Below are positions 49,933 through 57,926 of a stretch of DNA of 64,000 bases, piece after piece. The notes beneath the pieces are model-generated. The model did not search any database. It was not told the DNA's origin and saw only the letters and a list, made by a program, of their open reading frames with translations. A program made the translations under genes and the position numbers. Numbering within the stretch: the first letter of the stretch is position 1; each line of letters starts with the position of its first letter. Origin of the DNA: Halorubrum cibi (GTDB lineage Archaea; Halobacteriota; Halobacteria; Halobacteriales; Haloferacaceae). The stretch covers positions 163,413 through 227,412 of the forward strand of contig NZ_FXTD01000007.1 of the NCBI RefSeq assembly GCF_900182635.1, written 5' to 3'.

Positions 49933-50802
49933 CTGAATATCCTACGTGTCGAGAACGCGTTGCTCCGCGTTGAGGACGGGTTCGAGCGGACGTCGAAAGA
50001 CTGGCAGTACGATCACGACCGGTTCGAATCGATCACGGAACAGCGGTGGCGGGAACTCGCGCAGATCCAAGAGTTCGTCAAGACGGAGTCCTGCTTGGCG
50101 GCGTTTATCGACGACGTGCTCGACGGGACGATGACGACGTCGTGTGGGCAGTGTGCGAACTGTACCGGTCCGTTCCTCCCGTCTTCGGTCCGAGACGAAG
50201 CGCTCGTCGACGAAGCTGTCGAGCATTACCGGGACGCGTCGTGGCAGGTGATATCTGCACGGTACTACATGCCGGAGCCGGACGGTGGGCGTTCGAAGAT
50301 CGCAGACACACGAAAAACGGAAGACGGGCGGACACTCACCGTGTACGGAGACCCGGGGCTCGGTGAGCTCGTCCGCGAACAGCGGAGTAATGGTGAGGCA
50401 TACAGCCAGGAAGTAGTCGACGCCGCCGTTGAACACATCCAAGCCGTGTGGGAACCGACACCCGCGCCGGCGTGGGTGACAGCTGTCCCGTCACGAAACG
50501 ACGATGAGCACGTGACAGATCTCGCACAGCGAATCGCAGCGGGACTCGGAGTTCCCTACGAACCCGCGTTGCGAAAGGTCAAATCGACCGACTCGCAACA
50601 CGAGTTAGCAAATTCGTATCAGAAACGGTGGAACGTCGAGGACGCGTTCGAGGTGACGGCCGGTGTTCGGTCAGACCCGGTTTTGCTCGTTGACGAGACA
50701 GTCAACTCCCGGTGGACGCTTACCGAGGCCGGATTAACGCTGCGAGACGGCGGCAGTGGGATCGTGTATCCGTTCGCGCTCGCAGAACGAGGTAAGTGGT
50801 GA
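49933..50802 (+). CDS. RecQ C-terminal zinc domain plus phosphoribosyltransferase-like domain, downstream of the stop
   Basis: Same frame as recQ, starting right after the TGA; the first ATG/GTG-type starts are near 49960. It has the RecQ zinc cluster: Cys in 'KTESCLAAFIDDVL' and 'TSCGQCANCTGPF'. A PRTase-like domain follows: 'PAPAWVTAVPSRNDDEHVTD', 'GLGVPYEPALRKVKS', and the PRPP loop 'DPVLLVDETVNSRWTLTEAG', ending 'GIVYPFALAE'. RecQ-PRTase fusions are a known arrangement. Codon use and sequence remain intact after the stop, so the disruption is recent or only apparent. Confidence 0.75.
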   Translation: MNILRVENALLRVEDGFERTSKDWQYDHDRFESITEQRWRELAQIQEFVKTESCLAAFIDDVLDGTMTTSCGQCANCTGPFLPSSVRDEALVDEAVEHYRDASWQVISARYYMPEPDGGRSKIADTRKTEDGRTLTVYGDPGLGELVREQRSNGEAYSQEVVDAAVEHIQAVWEPTPAPAWVTAVPSRNDDEHVTDLAQRIAAGLGVPYEPALRKVKSTDSQHELANSYQKRWNVEDAFEVTAGVRSDPVLLVDETVNSRWTLTEAGLTLRDGGSGIVYPFALAERGKW

Positions 50803-50958
50803 CCGATGAAGGAGTCTCGGGTCAGTATCGATGTCTCACACAGGACCAGTCATGCGAGACGTACCATTCAATTTCACTCGGGAACCCCCTCCCCCCTCCA
50901 CGTTGATTGATACTGTACCACGACGTAGGTTTTTCAAATTCCTCTCCGTTGCCGACGT

Positions 50959-51867
50959 ATGGATTCGGATCGAGCACGCGGTGTCCTCCTCGGGTTAGCG
51001 TGCGGCGATGCGCTAGGCCGACCGGTCGAGTTCAAATCCGCGTCGGCGATCAGTACGGAACACGGACGACTCGACGAGATGGTCGGCGAGGGGACGTGGA
51101 ATCAGCCCGCCGGGACGATCACGGACGACACCGAGCAGGCGCTGTGTATCGTACGGAGCCTCGTCGAACTACAAGAGTTCGATCCGGCGGACATCGCCAG
51201 GCGGTTCGTCGCTTGGTACGACACCGAGCCGTTCGATATCGGAGGGATGACGGCGAGGTCGCTCAGTCGACTCAAACACGGCGACGCGTGGGATGAAGCG
51301 GGCCGACACGTCTGGGAGCAGAGTCGAGAAGGCCAGAACGCAGGCAACGGAAGCGTGATGCGATGTCCACCACTCGCTGTCCCGTACGCGAGTGATTGGG
51401 ATCGACTTGCCGCGGTGAGTCGACAGTCTTCGCAGATCACCCACGCTGACCCGCGGTGTACGTACGGCTGTGCGATTCTGAACCTCACGATAGCTGGTCT
51501 GCTTGAGAACACAGACGCGCCGTTACAGGCTGCGCTCGACGACGTCGACTCAGACGCGCCTGACGAACTCGTGACTGCGCTCGAACCAGTAGCTCGTGGT
51601 GAGACGCCTAGCCCGTTGGAAACGTCAGGCTACGTCGTCCATTCGCTACAGACAGCACTCCACGATAGCCTCGTCGCAGACAGCGCCGAGGAGGCGATAG
51701 TAACGGCGGTCAATCGTGGCGGAGATACCGACACGATCGGGGCGATTGCGGGCGCGGTCGCCGGGGCGCGGTTCGGGGCGTCACAGCTTCCCGAACGGTG
51801 GTTGAGTGCCATCAATGAGGTGAGAGAAATCAAATCGCTGGCAAGTCAGCTCACGAGCTTGTCATGA
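50959..51867 (+). CDS. ADP-ribosylglycohydrolase (DraG-like)
   Basis: 302 aa. Family motifs: 'GVLLGLACGDALGRPVEF', metal ligands in 'TITDDTEQALC' and 'NRGGDTDTIGAIAGAVAGAR', plus 'NAGNGSVMRCPPLAVPY'. Removes ADP-ribose from proteins or nucleic acids. Next to a RecQ helicase with a phosphoribosyltransferase domain, a role in reversing ADP-ribosylation during DNA damage or phage conflict is plausible; inference. Stop overlaps a short ORF start (ATGA). Confidence 0.88.
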   Translation: MDSDRARGVLLGLACGDALGRPVEFKSASAISTEHGRLDEMVGEGTWNQPAGTITDDTEQALCIVRSLVELQEFDPADIARRFVAWYDTEPFDIGGMTARSLSRLKHGDAWDEAGRHVWEQSREGQNAGNGSVMRCPPLAVPYASDWDRLAAVSRQSSQITHADPRCTYGCAILNLTIAGLLENTDAPLQAALDDVDSDAPDELVTALEPVARGETPSPLETSGYVVHSLQTALHDSLVADSAEEAIVTAVNRGGDTDTIGAIAGAVAGARFGASQLPERWLSAINEVREIKSLASQLTSLS

Positions 51868-52025
51868 ATTTCCCACCTCCCTCACCACTGACAGAGGTCA
51901 GTGAAGTACGGCTCAACCACCATGGCGATAATCGTACTCTAGAATATGATATTTCGGAGTATCATAATCAGTTCTTGACACCGGCGTGCCCACAGCTGAT
52001 CGATCGGGGCCGAACCGTCAATTAG
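51864..52025 (+). CDS. short ORF coupled to the ADP-ribosylglycohydrolase
   Basis: 53 aa beginning in an ATGA overlap with the preceding stop ('NFPPPSPLTEVSEVRLNHHG', 'EYDISEYHNQFLTP'). Composition looks protein-like but no family is recognised; it may be the first part of a truncated gene. The rest of the 51868-52190 gap contains no other gene I can support. Confidence 0.3.
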   Translation: MNFPPPSPLTEVSEVRLNHHGDNRTLEYDISEYHNQFLTPACPQLIDRGRTVN

Positions 52026-52190
52026 TCGCGCTGAAGAGGATCGCTACAGGTCGAGTACCACTTCAAAATATACCGTGAAGCAGTGTTCAAACCGTGGAAA
52101 CAACCCATGAACCAGGAATTGGGTTGGAACTCACACTCAGCATCGAGGCCGTTGCTGCGGTTGGTGAAAGACTCAGTTGCCAAGTCACCC

Positions 52191-53054
52191 TCACATCGAC
52201 TCAACGAGACCGAGCAATCCGAGCGCGGCCACTAACCCCACTGCCGAAACAAAGAGGTCAATTCCCCACCGAAGGAGCCAGTCGCGTGCTCGGCCTCCTT
52301 CGGGTCGAATCCCGAACCGGACCGAGAGGTGGCGAACTATCACGACCCAGGTGACGAGCACGAACCCGAACAGAAACGGCCACACGTCGATATCGAGTCG
52401 AACCTGTACGATGTAGACTGGGAGCACGCCGATCAGTATCGGCGTCGCCGCGATCCGAGATACAGCACGGAGCGGCCGACGCTGTAGTGTCGGAGGGTCG
52501 CCGGCAACCAGGTCGGGGACCGACACACCACACGATCGGAAGTTGGCGGCAATCTCGCGGAGTTGTCCACGCGGGATGAGGAACCCCTCTGGCTTCGTGA
52601 GAGCGAGCGACCGGTAGCGGACCCGAGCGGCAACGATCGGCCCGAGCGGAATCAACTGTAGGGACTCTACCTCGGTGAGGTCGATCGTCTGTTCGTCAGC
52701 ACCGGTCGCCGCCGCGAACTGTTCGGTCTCGGGGTCGTCGAATTCGGATTCGATCACCAGGGTGCGAGTCTCGGGAGTAAGCCGGTAGCGGTTCGTCTTG
52801 AGCCCCGCACTCGAAAACCAGATCATCAACCACAGACACGCACAGACGATGACGTACCCGACGGCTGCCCGCGAACCGAAGACGGTCGTCGACCCCAAGA
52901 CTGCGAGCGGGAGCGCGACGAAAAGGCCGACCCAGACCGCGGGATGCATCGTGACGATGAACGCGGCCGTCCGGTGCGGCAGCCGACGAATGCCGTGAAG
53001 GGTCGTCTCCCACCGCTGGCCGGGGGCTGCTCGTGTGGTGTCCGTGGAGGGCAT
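52191..53054 (-). CDS. membrane protein of unknown function
   Basis: 287 aa from ATG 53054 (an ATG at 53075 adds seven residues). Two N-terminal helices ('AVWVGLFVALPLAVLGSTTV', 'VGYVIVCACLWLMIWFSSAG'), then a soluble PH-like beta domain ('NRYRLTPETRTLVIESEFDD', 'TEVESLQLIPLGPIVAARVR'). Two or three C-terminal helices follow ('ILIGVLPVYIVQVRLDIDVW', 'LFGFVLVTWVVIVRHL', 'LFVSAVGLVAALGLLGLV'). bPH-type membrane proteins like this are common in haloarchaea; role not known. Confidence 0.65.
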   Translation of the reverse strand: MPSTDTTRAAPGQRWETTLHGIRRLPHRTAAFIVTMHPAVWVGLFVALPLAVLGSTTVFGSRAAVGYVIVCACLWLMIWFSSAGLKTNRYRLTPETRTLVIESEFDDPETEQFAAATGADEQTIDLTEVESLQLIPLGPIVAARVRYRSLALTKPEGFLIPRGQLREIAANFRSCGVSVPDLVAGDPPTLQRRPLRAVSRIAATPILIGVLPVYIVQVRLDIDVWPFLFGFVLVTWVVIVRHLSVRFGIRPEGGRARDWLLRWGIDLFVSAVGLVAALGLLGLVESM

Positions 53055-53136
53055 ATCGAATCTCTCACGAGACATCGACTAAATACCCCGGTGAGCCTGG
53101 CAAGCAGTTTTATCAGTTCGTTGCGTCTGTCGGCTC

Positions 53137-54213
53137 GTGAGCAGCGACGTCGAACCGAGTGACTGGGCACGTCTTGATCCCTGGTTTGACGCGTACCTCG
53201 GCTCTGAGAGCGGTGTGGCGGCGTATCGGTCTGATCGGGACAGAGTGCTACGGGAACCGGGACAAAAGTGGGAAGCGATTGATTCAGTAGCTCAGCTCGG
53301 TTCGAGCTCGGAATCCACGATGGTCTGTCACCCTGCGCTCCGAGCCACGAACCAAGGCCACTTGACCGAGTGGTGGACCGAGCTCGATTCGTGGTGGGAG
53401 CTCTTCAGTGAAGCTGGTCACGAGAAGGCGATCGAAATTGCTGATCTATTCGAGCAATCCAACGACGCGTGGGCAGCGTCCGCGGCTCCCTTCGAGACGG
53501 AGCCGCTCGCTACGGACATCACGGGGACGCGAGCGCTTCGGGGACCGGTACGACCGAGCGGTGAACTCGACTGGTCGCAGTGGCTCGCGCAGTTGCTTGA
53601 GCCGTCTGCGGCGCTCGCCGGAGAATTGTTCGGCGTATCGGATGACGACCCACCGAACGAAGTACTCCGGGAGGCTCGACTTCCGAAACGCGACGGCGGG
53701 CGACGCCGGGCGGATATTCTGGTTCGACATCCCGACTACGGAGTCTCGATCGAAGTGAAACTCGACGACGACAACTATCGGAAAACGCCGGAGACGGCGC
53801 GACTCGTCGAACGACACTACGCTGACGTGCGTTGGGATCACGTCCTCCTGTTACCGAAGAGACAGCGTGACCGTCTCAACGCAGTCGTGTCGCCAAGTAT
53901 CGATGAGCGACCGGACGGGACGTGCGAGATCGTGTGGGACGAGTCGGGACCAATTACCGTCCTGTACTGGCAGGATGTCGCTGCGGCGGTTCGGGCGGTA
54001 CTACGGCGAGGAGATGCCGTCGACGATCACTGGGCGGCCAATGCGTTTCTCTTCTGTGCGGCGGTTGAACAGCAGATCGCCGGCTTCCAACCCCAGCCGA
54101 CGATCGATCGAATGGTCGACCCTTCAGGCGTCGTTGAGACGGTGCGACCGATCGTGGTCTCGGAGACACTCGACGAACAGTTAACGTATCTCCGGTCGAG
54201 ACTCGACCTATGA
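53137..54213 (+). CDS. PD-(D/E)XK-family nuclease protein
   Basis: 358 aa from GTG 53137. Nuclease core in the middle: 'REARLPKRDGGRRRADILVR' followed by 'YGVSIEVKLDDDNYRKTPET', giving D-x(n)-E-V-K, then 'DVRWDHVLLLPKRQRDRL'. The N-terminal half is Trp-rich and helical. It overlaps the next gene by 4 bp (ATGA). Resembles restriction-like nucleases of defence islands; the target is not evident. Confidence 0.65.
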   Translation: MSSDVEPSDWARLDPWFDAYLGSESGVAAYRSDRDRVLREPGQKWEAIDSVAQLGSSSESTMVCHPALRATNQGHLTEWWTELDSWWELFSEAGHEKAIEIADLFEQSNDAWAASAAPFETEPLATDITGTRALRGPVRPSGELDWSQWLAQLLEPSAALAGELFGVSDDDPPNEVLREARLPKRDGGRRRADILVRHPDYGVSIEVKLDDDNYRKTPETARLVERHYADVRWDHVLLLPKRQRDRLNAVVSPSIDERPDGTCEIVWDESGPITVLYWQDVAAAVRAVLRRGDAVDDHWAANAFLFCAAVEQQIAGFQPQPTIDRMVDPSGVVETVRPIVVSETLDEQLTYLRSRLDL

Positions 54214-54758
54214 CCGATGAGTTTCTGACCGAGGGGTTGCGTTCGGATCGCTATCTCAAGGCGCTCCAACTGATCTCGCAGTTTGAAGACGAGATCGAGG
54301 CACGCCTCCGCGTGTTCGATCAGGAGATGGTTGATGAACAGCCCGAGCTCTTCGATCCGGAGACGGACATGAGCGTGAAGACCAATCGAAACTCCGGGTC
54401 AGCACTTGCGATTCATCGCATCAATCACGAGATGGAGGGACCGAAGGCACCGGCGAATCACAGGCAGCGACTGAACGTGCACCTGTATTGGATGTCTCCG
54501 ACCGACTACGATCGAACCGACGTCGACGGTGCGCTGCGAGCGTTCGGCTACAAGATCAAAGGTGCTGACGAAGCTGTTGACCAAGCGGTTGTTGACCGGA
54601 CGCGTGAGGGTGACTGGTCTCTTTCAACGGCGGGTAATCCGTTCGACTCGAACACTGTTTTCTACAAGCACGTCGGATCGGTCGACGAACTTGAGGCGGC
54701 GCAGGCGGAGCTCGTTGATCACTTCGCAACGTTTGGTGGACGGTACAGCGGGAACTGA
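54210..54758 (+). CDS. partner protein of the PD-(D/E)XK gene, unknown
   Basis: 182 aa, start in ATGA overlap. Hydrophilic alpha/beta protein: 'KALQLISQFEDEIEARLRVF', 'NVHLYWMSPTDYDRTDVDGA', 'NTVFYKHVGSVDELEAAQAE'. No catalytic motif and no recognised family. Coupling suggests a complex with, or inhibition of, the nuclease. Confidence 0.58.
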   Translation: MTDEFLTEGLRSDRYLKALQLISQFEDEIEARLRVFDQEMVDEQPELFDPETDMSVKTNRNSGSALAIHRINHEMEGPKAPANHRQRLNVHLYWMSPTDYDRTDVDGALRAFGYKIKGADEAVDQAVVDRTREGDWSLSTAGNPFDSNTVFYKHVGSVDELEAAQAELVDHFATFGGRYSGN

Positions 54759-54864
54759 AGTTAGGCAGTTTATCGTTGGCCATGACTTCAGGCGAAACAA
54801 GCTCGATTGAGCCAATCAGTCACAAACATATTATATGTGAACTGGTCAGTTAGCATAACAGTCG

Positions 54865-55944
54865 ATGTCCCTCCAATATGACGGTGGAGATCGAATCCGA
54901 AATCCGGACCGCACTGATTACCAGGTGGGGAACCGATTCAAAAAGGTTCTAGAGACACTCCCAGATTCGACGGTCCCAGAAGCACTGGTGATCGTTGGGA
55001 TTCTGACTCGAGAATTGACCCCCGTCGATACCGATCCATCAGAGCATCGGGAAACAGCGGCGACGATTACAGACCCACCGTCTGCTGAGGTACCCGTTGA
55101 GACGGTTCAGCGAACTCTCTGGTTGCTTAGCAAAGTTCGAGAATCACTTTCTGAGGAACGCAAACAGGCTATTGGAACGTTACTCTCCGCTTCGGGGTTG
55201 AACACGCCAGAAGGGTCTGAGTCCGAGGGGGCCCAAACGAGCGAGACGGGCGAGAGTGTCGACTCGAACGTCGATAGTTCGAACCCGACTACGGGGGACA
55301 TACACGAAGACGAAGGCGGGCAAAACTATCTTGAGAAAAACTACGAGTGTGAGTTTTGTGCGGAGCCATTTGCTAGGGAGCATGAGTTGATGTCTCATCT
55401 AACGTCGTGTACTAAGCGGCCCGATGGTGCTCGCTTCGGGTGCGACCACTGTGACCGCACATACCACTCTCAGCACGCAGTAGACCGCCATGTCGAACGC
55501 ACTCATGATCCGGAGCCAGAGGAGAAAACAGTGCATCGCTGCGCTGACTGTGGCGATGAGTTCGATGCGCCGATGGATCTCCTCAGGCACAGGGCGAGTC
55601 ACACGGGGCACTCGAGCGATACCGCTGACACGGACGATTCCTCAGCACCAACTGGTGGACAGCAGATGAACGACGAATTCGTAGCTTGGGACGATGTCGG
55701 TGTTGTTGATCACTCTAATTCGGAGGATGGCTATGGGTTCATTTCGACAAGTGAGGTGGCTGATGATGTATTCTTCCACGTGAGCGACGTTGCTGGTCGA
55801 TTCCCTACAGAGGACGACCTACTACAGTATGATATTCATGAGACCGATCGTGGGTACGAAGCGGTCAATATCGAGCACAAAAAACGGGCAGAGTCGTCAA
55901 CCGAACCATTCGCCAGCACACGTACGCGCTGGGGAGGGAATTGA
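54865..55944 (+). CDS. C2H2 zinc-finger and cold-shock-domain protein
   Basis: 359 aa. N-terminal helical region, Ser/Thr/Glu-rich linker, then three C2H2-like fingers: 'YECEFCAEPFAREHELMSHL', 'FGCDHCDRTYHSQHAVDRHV' and 'HRCADCGDEFDAPMDLLRHR'. After another linker there is a cold-shock (OB) domain: 'DVGVVDHSNSEDGYGFISTS' and 'VADDVFFHVSDV', matching RNP1/RNP2 positions. A nucleic-acid-binding regulator; tandem C2H2 with CSD is characteristic of some haloarchaeal proteins. The next 320 bp are IS debris. Confidence 0.78.
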   Translation: MSLQYDGGDRIRNPDRTDYQVGNRFKKVLETLPDSTVPEALVIVGILTRELTPVDTDPSEHRETAATITDPPSAEVPVETVQRTLWLLSKVRESLSEERKQAIGTLLSASGLNTPEGSESEGAQTSETGESVDSNVDSSNPTTGDIHEDEGGQNYLEKNYECEFCAEPFAREHELMSHLTSCTKRPDGARFGCDHCDRTYHSQHAVDRHVERTHDPEPEEKTVHRCADCGDEFDAPMDLLRHRASHTGHSSDTADTDDSSAPTGGQQMNDEFVAWDDVGVVDHSNSEDGYGFISTSEVADDVFFHVSDVAGRFPTEDDLLQYDIHETDRGYEAVNIEHKKRAESSTEPFASTRTRWGGN

Positions 55945-55951
55945 TTTTAGA

Positions 55952-56040
55952 GGCTCTGTTGAAGTTCTATTCTTCAGATATATGTTGGGATGAAACACCC
56001 GGTCGCTGAAGCGTGAATTGACTGCTGAAAGTTCTACCAG
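55952..56040 (+). mobile_element. IS left-end remnant
   Basis: GGCTCTGTTGAAGTTC followed by TATTCTTCAGATATATGTTGGGATGAAACACC-like sequence that matches the left end of the cassette at 38052 (GGCTCTGTTGAAATCC, TTTTTCAGATATA, CGGTCGCTGA). No transposase follows. The remaining bases to 56268 hold nothing I can identify. Confidence 0.6.
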
Positions 56041-56268
56041 TTTTAGAGAATGCGTTCTGATGTTCACCATCTACAACGTTGAACGGCTCCCTTCGGTATT
56101 ATGAACCCGACGCCGACCCTCTAGTCAACTAACCAAACGTGTCCAAAAGTACTCCTCTCAACGAACCTTGGATAGCAACAGTATCCGGTTTAATCACGAA
56201 TTGCGCAGTAACTAACAGTCTGGGCCGATGAGTTCTAGCTGTAAGCTTCAAGCACTCTTTCTAAACAG

Positions 56269-56574
56269 ATGACATCCAATAACGACACTGACCGTTTCAA
56301 CGGTAACGATCCGTACGAGTCGATAAAGAACATCGCAGACAAAAAGGACAGGACTGAGACACAAGTGATGGCTAACACTCTCGAAAACGTTGACCTAAAC
56401 TTGCTACATAAGATCGCCGGGAAGGAACAGGTGTATGAATCACACAAAACAAAAAGAGACTATCACAAAGAACTCGCCGATCTCGGGTACTTTTTCGGAC
56501 CTACTATTCATGACAATCAACTATACACACGCAAAGGCGGTGTGACCCAATACGCGGAGGTCCCTAACAGATAG
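56269..56574 (+). CDS. small hypothetical protein within IS debris
   Basis: 101 aa, charged and AT-rich in codon use compared with flanking genes. 'NLLHKIAGKEQVYESHKTKR' then 'DYHKELADLGYFFGPTIHDN' and 'QLYTRKGGVTQYAEV' suggest a small helical protein ending in a beta hairpin. No family recognised. Surrounded by IS remnants, hence probably horizontally acquired. Confidence 0.45.
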   Translation: MTSNNDTDRFNGNDPYESIKNIADKKDRTETQVMANTLENVDLNLLHKIAGKEQVYESHKTKRDYHKELADLGYFFGPTIHDNQLYTRKGGVTQYAEVPNR

Positions 56575-56802
56575 TACCACGGAACGCTCTGCTGACTCGA
56601 TGGCCGCCGTAATTCTATGAAAGCGTGAAGCAGGATATGAAGCGCAAGAGATCGATGGATTTCGCATGCCACAGAGCACGCTCTGTTGACTGGTCCGCGT
56701 GTGAAAGGAGCCGGTCACAGGCGTGCCAGCTCGGGTGCTGAGCGCCGCGGCATCCGGGAAACTAGGATAGGTGAACCCCTGCTTCACGCACTGACGTCCC
56801 AG

Positions 56803-57195
56803 GTGAACAGAGCATATACTGGGATCGATGTCCATACACGGTACGCACAGGCAGTAGTAATGGATGGGGCTGGGAAGAACGTCGAAAAGGTTCGCGTCGA
56901 GAACGCGAACCTCAACGAACTCGCCCAGCGGTACGCCGTCGCAGAAGCCGTGCTTGGGGCGACCTCCAACTCCTGTTATATCCACGATCCGCTGTCCGAG
57001 CACTTGGATGTGATCGTCACTTATCGGAAAAAGATCAACACAATCGCAGACATCGACAAGAAACCCGACTGCGTAGATGTGAAAGAACTCGCGCGGGTGT
57101 TCCGGTTGAATTCAGTTGCTGAAATCTATGCTCCAACCAGGACGGTCAGAACTCTGTTAGGGTATCAATCTCGAAGATGTGTCTCCTGTGTGTAG
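56803..57195 (+). pseudogene. IS110-type transposase, truncated and decayed
   Basis: Starts near GTG 56803. The DEDD transposase N-terminal block is recognisable: 'AYTGIDVHTRYAQAVVMDGA', 'NLNELAQRYAVAEAVLGATS', 'YRKKINTIADIDKKPDCVDV', 'KELARVFRLNSVAEIYAPT'. The similarity stops at about 57165, before the Ser-containing C-terminal domain. The acidic residue in 'GIDVH' and 'DKKPDCVD' are kept, but the gene is incomplete. Confidence 0.7.
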
Positions 57196-57210
57196 GAGTG
57201 GGTGACGTTC

Positions 57211-57292
57211 AAGCCACCCGAGTGGCATCAAGCCACCCTGTTATGCCGAACAAGCAGCAGCTTGTTCAGAATGCCGTCCTAAGACGGCTTTT
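57211..57292 (+). repeat. cluster of palindromes, last one terminator-like
   Basis: Three consecutive hairpins: GCCAC-CCGA-GTGGC (57213-57226), GAACAAGC-AGCA-GCTTGTTC (57248-57267, perfect 8-bp stem with a tetraloop), and GCCGTC-CTAA-GACGGC followed by TTTT (57273-57292). CAAGCCACCC occurs twice (near 57210 and 57230). Such clustered stems are typical of IS200/IS605-type ends or of strong terminators; no tnpA/tnpB is adjacent. Confidence 0.55.
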
Positions 57293-57484
57293 ACTAATCT
57301 TTGACAGAAGTATATAATATTATGCTATTGACAGCAACGTGAGTATGCTTCGCGTAGCACAGTATGTTCAGCATCTCGGGAACCGATTGGACACGACCTC
57401 GGTGTTGTATGGATCCTCTGTATCCTGTACGGCGCTATTACCAAGAGTCGGAGAGGTTGTGTCCGATCAGGTTACATTGTTCGT

Positions 57485-57566
57485 GTGTACTGAGCGGTTC
57501 GTGAGTCCTCTGTACTGACCACACTCCGGTCAGAATGTATCTCTTCCTAAGGGTTTCAACAGACCC
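57485..57566 (+). mobile_element. IS right-end remnant
   Basis: Encodes CTERFVSPLY-stop (57485-57517), then CAGAATGTATCTCTTC and an inverted-repeat-like GGGTTTCAACAGACCC (57551-57566), the third copy of this transposase tail in the window. The preceding ~130 bp appear to be more decayed transposase sequence. Confidence 0.62.
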
Positions 57567-57926
57567 GATAGAGTGTATATTCAGACCTATCAAAACAAAT
57601 CCGCTAGAGATAGCTTGAATCGCCTGCTTACAACCATTTACACTCGGGACACCCTCCCTCCCCCTTGGAAACAATCGTTGGAGGAGTGATTCATTTCGAA
57701 CGCGATCAGTACCAGTTTCGAGCATCATATCCATCAGAACTCTACCAAAATGAGACCTTGGTTCAGGTTGATGACGATATGCGACTTTTCGATGGCTAGC
57801 TACGTTTTCTCAGGTCGCTTGACTGCTCTCTACAGACCTTCCTGATGGTGTCGAGATGTCTTTGGGGGACCGAAGATATTCTACTACCACTCCACGGCAC
57901 GGGTTTATTCATCGCAGACGGATGGC
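57567..57926. other. gene-free interval
   Basis: 360 bp after the IS remnant. Contains short open frames only, none with recognisable motifs; must include the promoter of the PLD-ATPase gene. Probably decayed mobile DNA. Confidence 0.4.
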
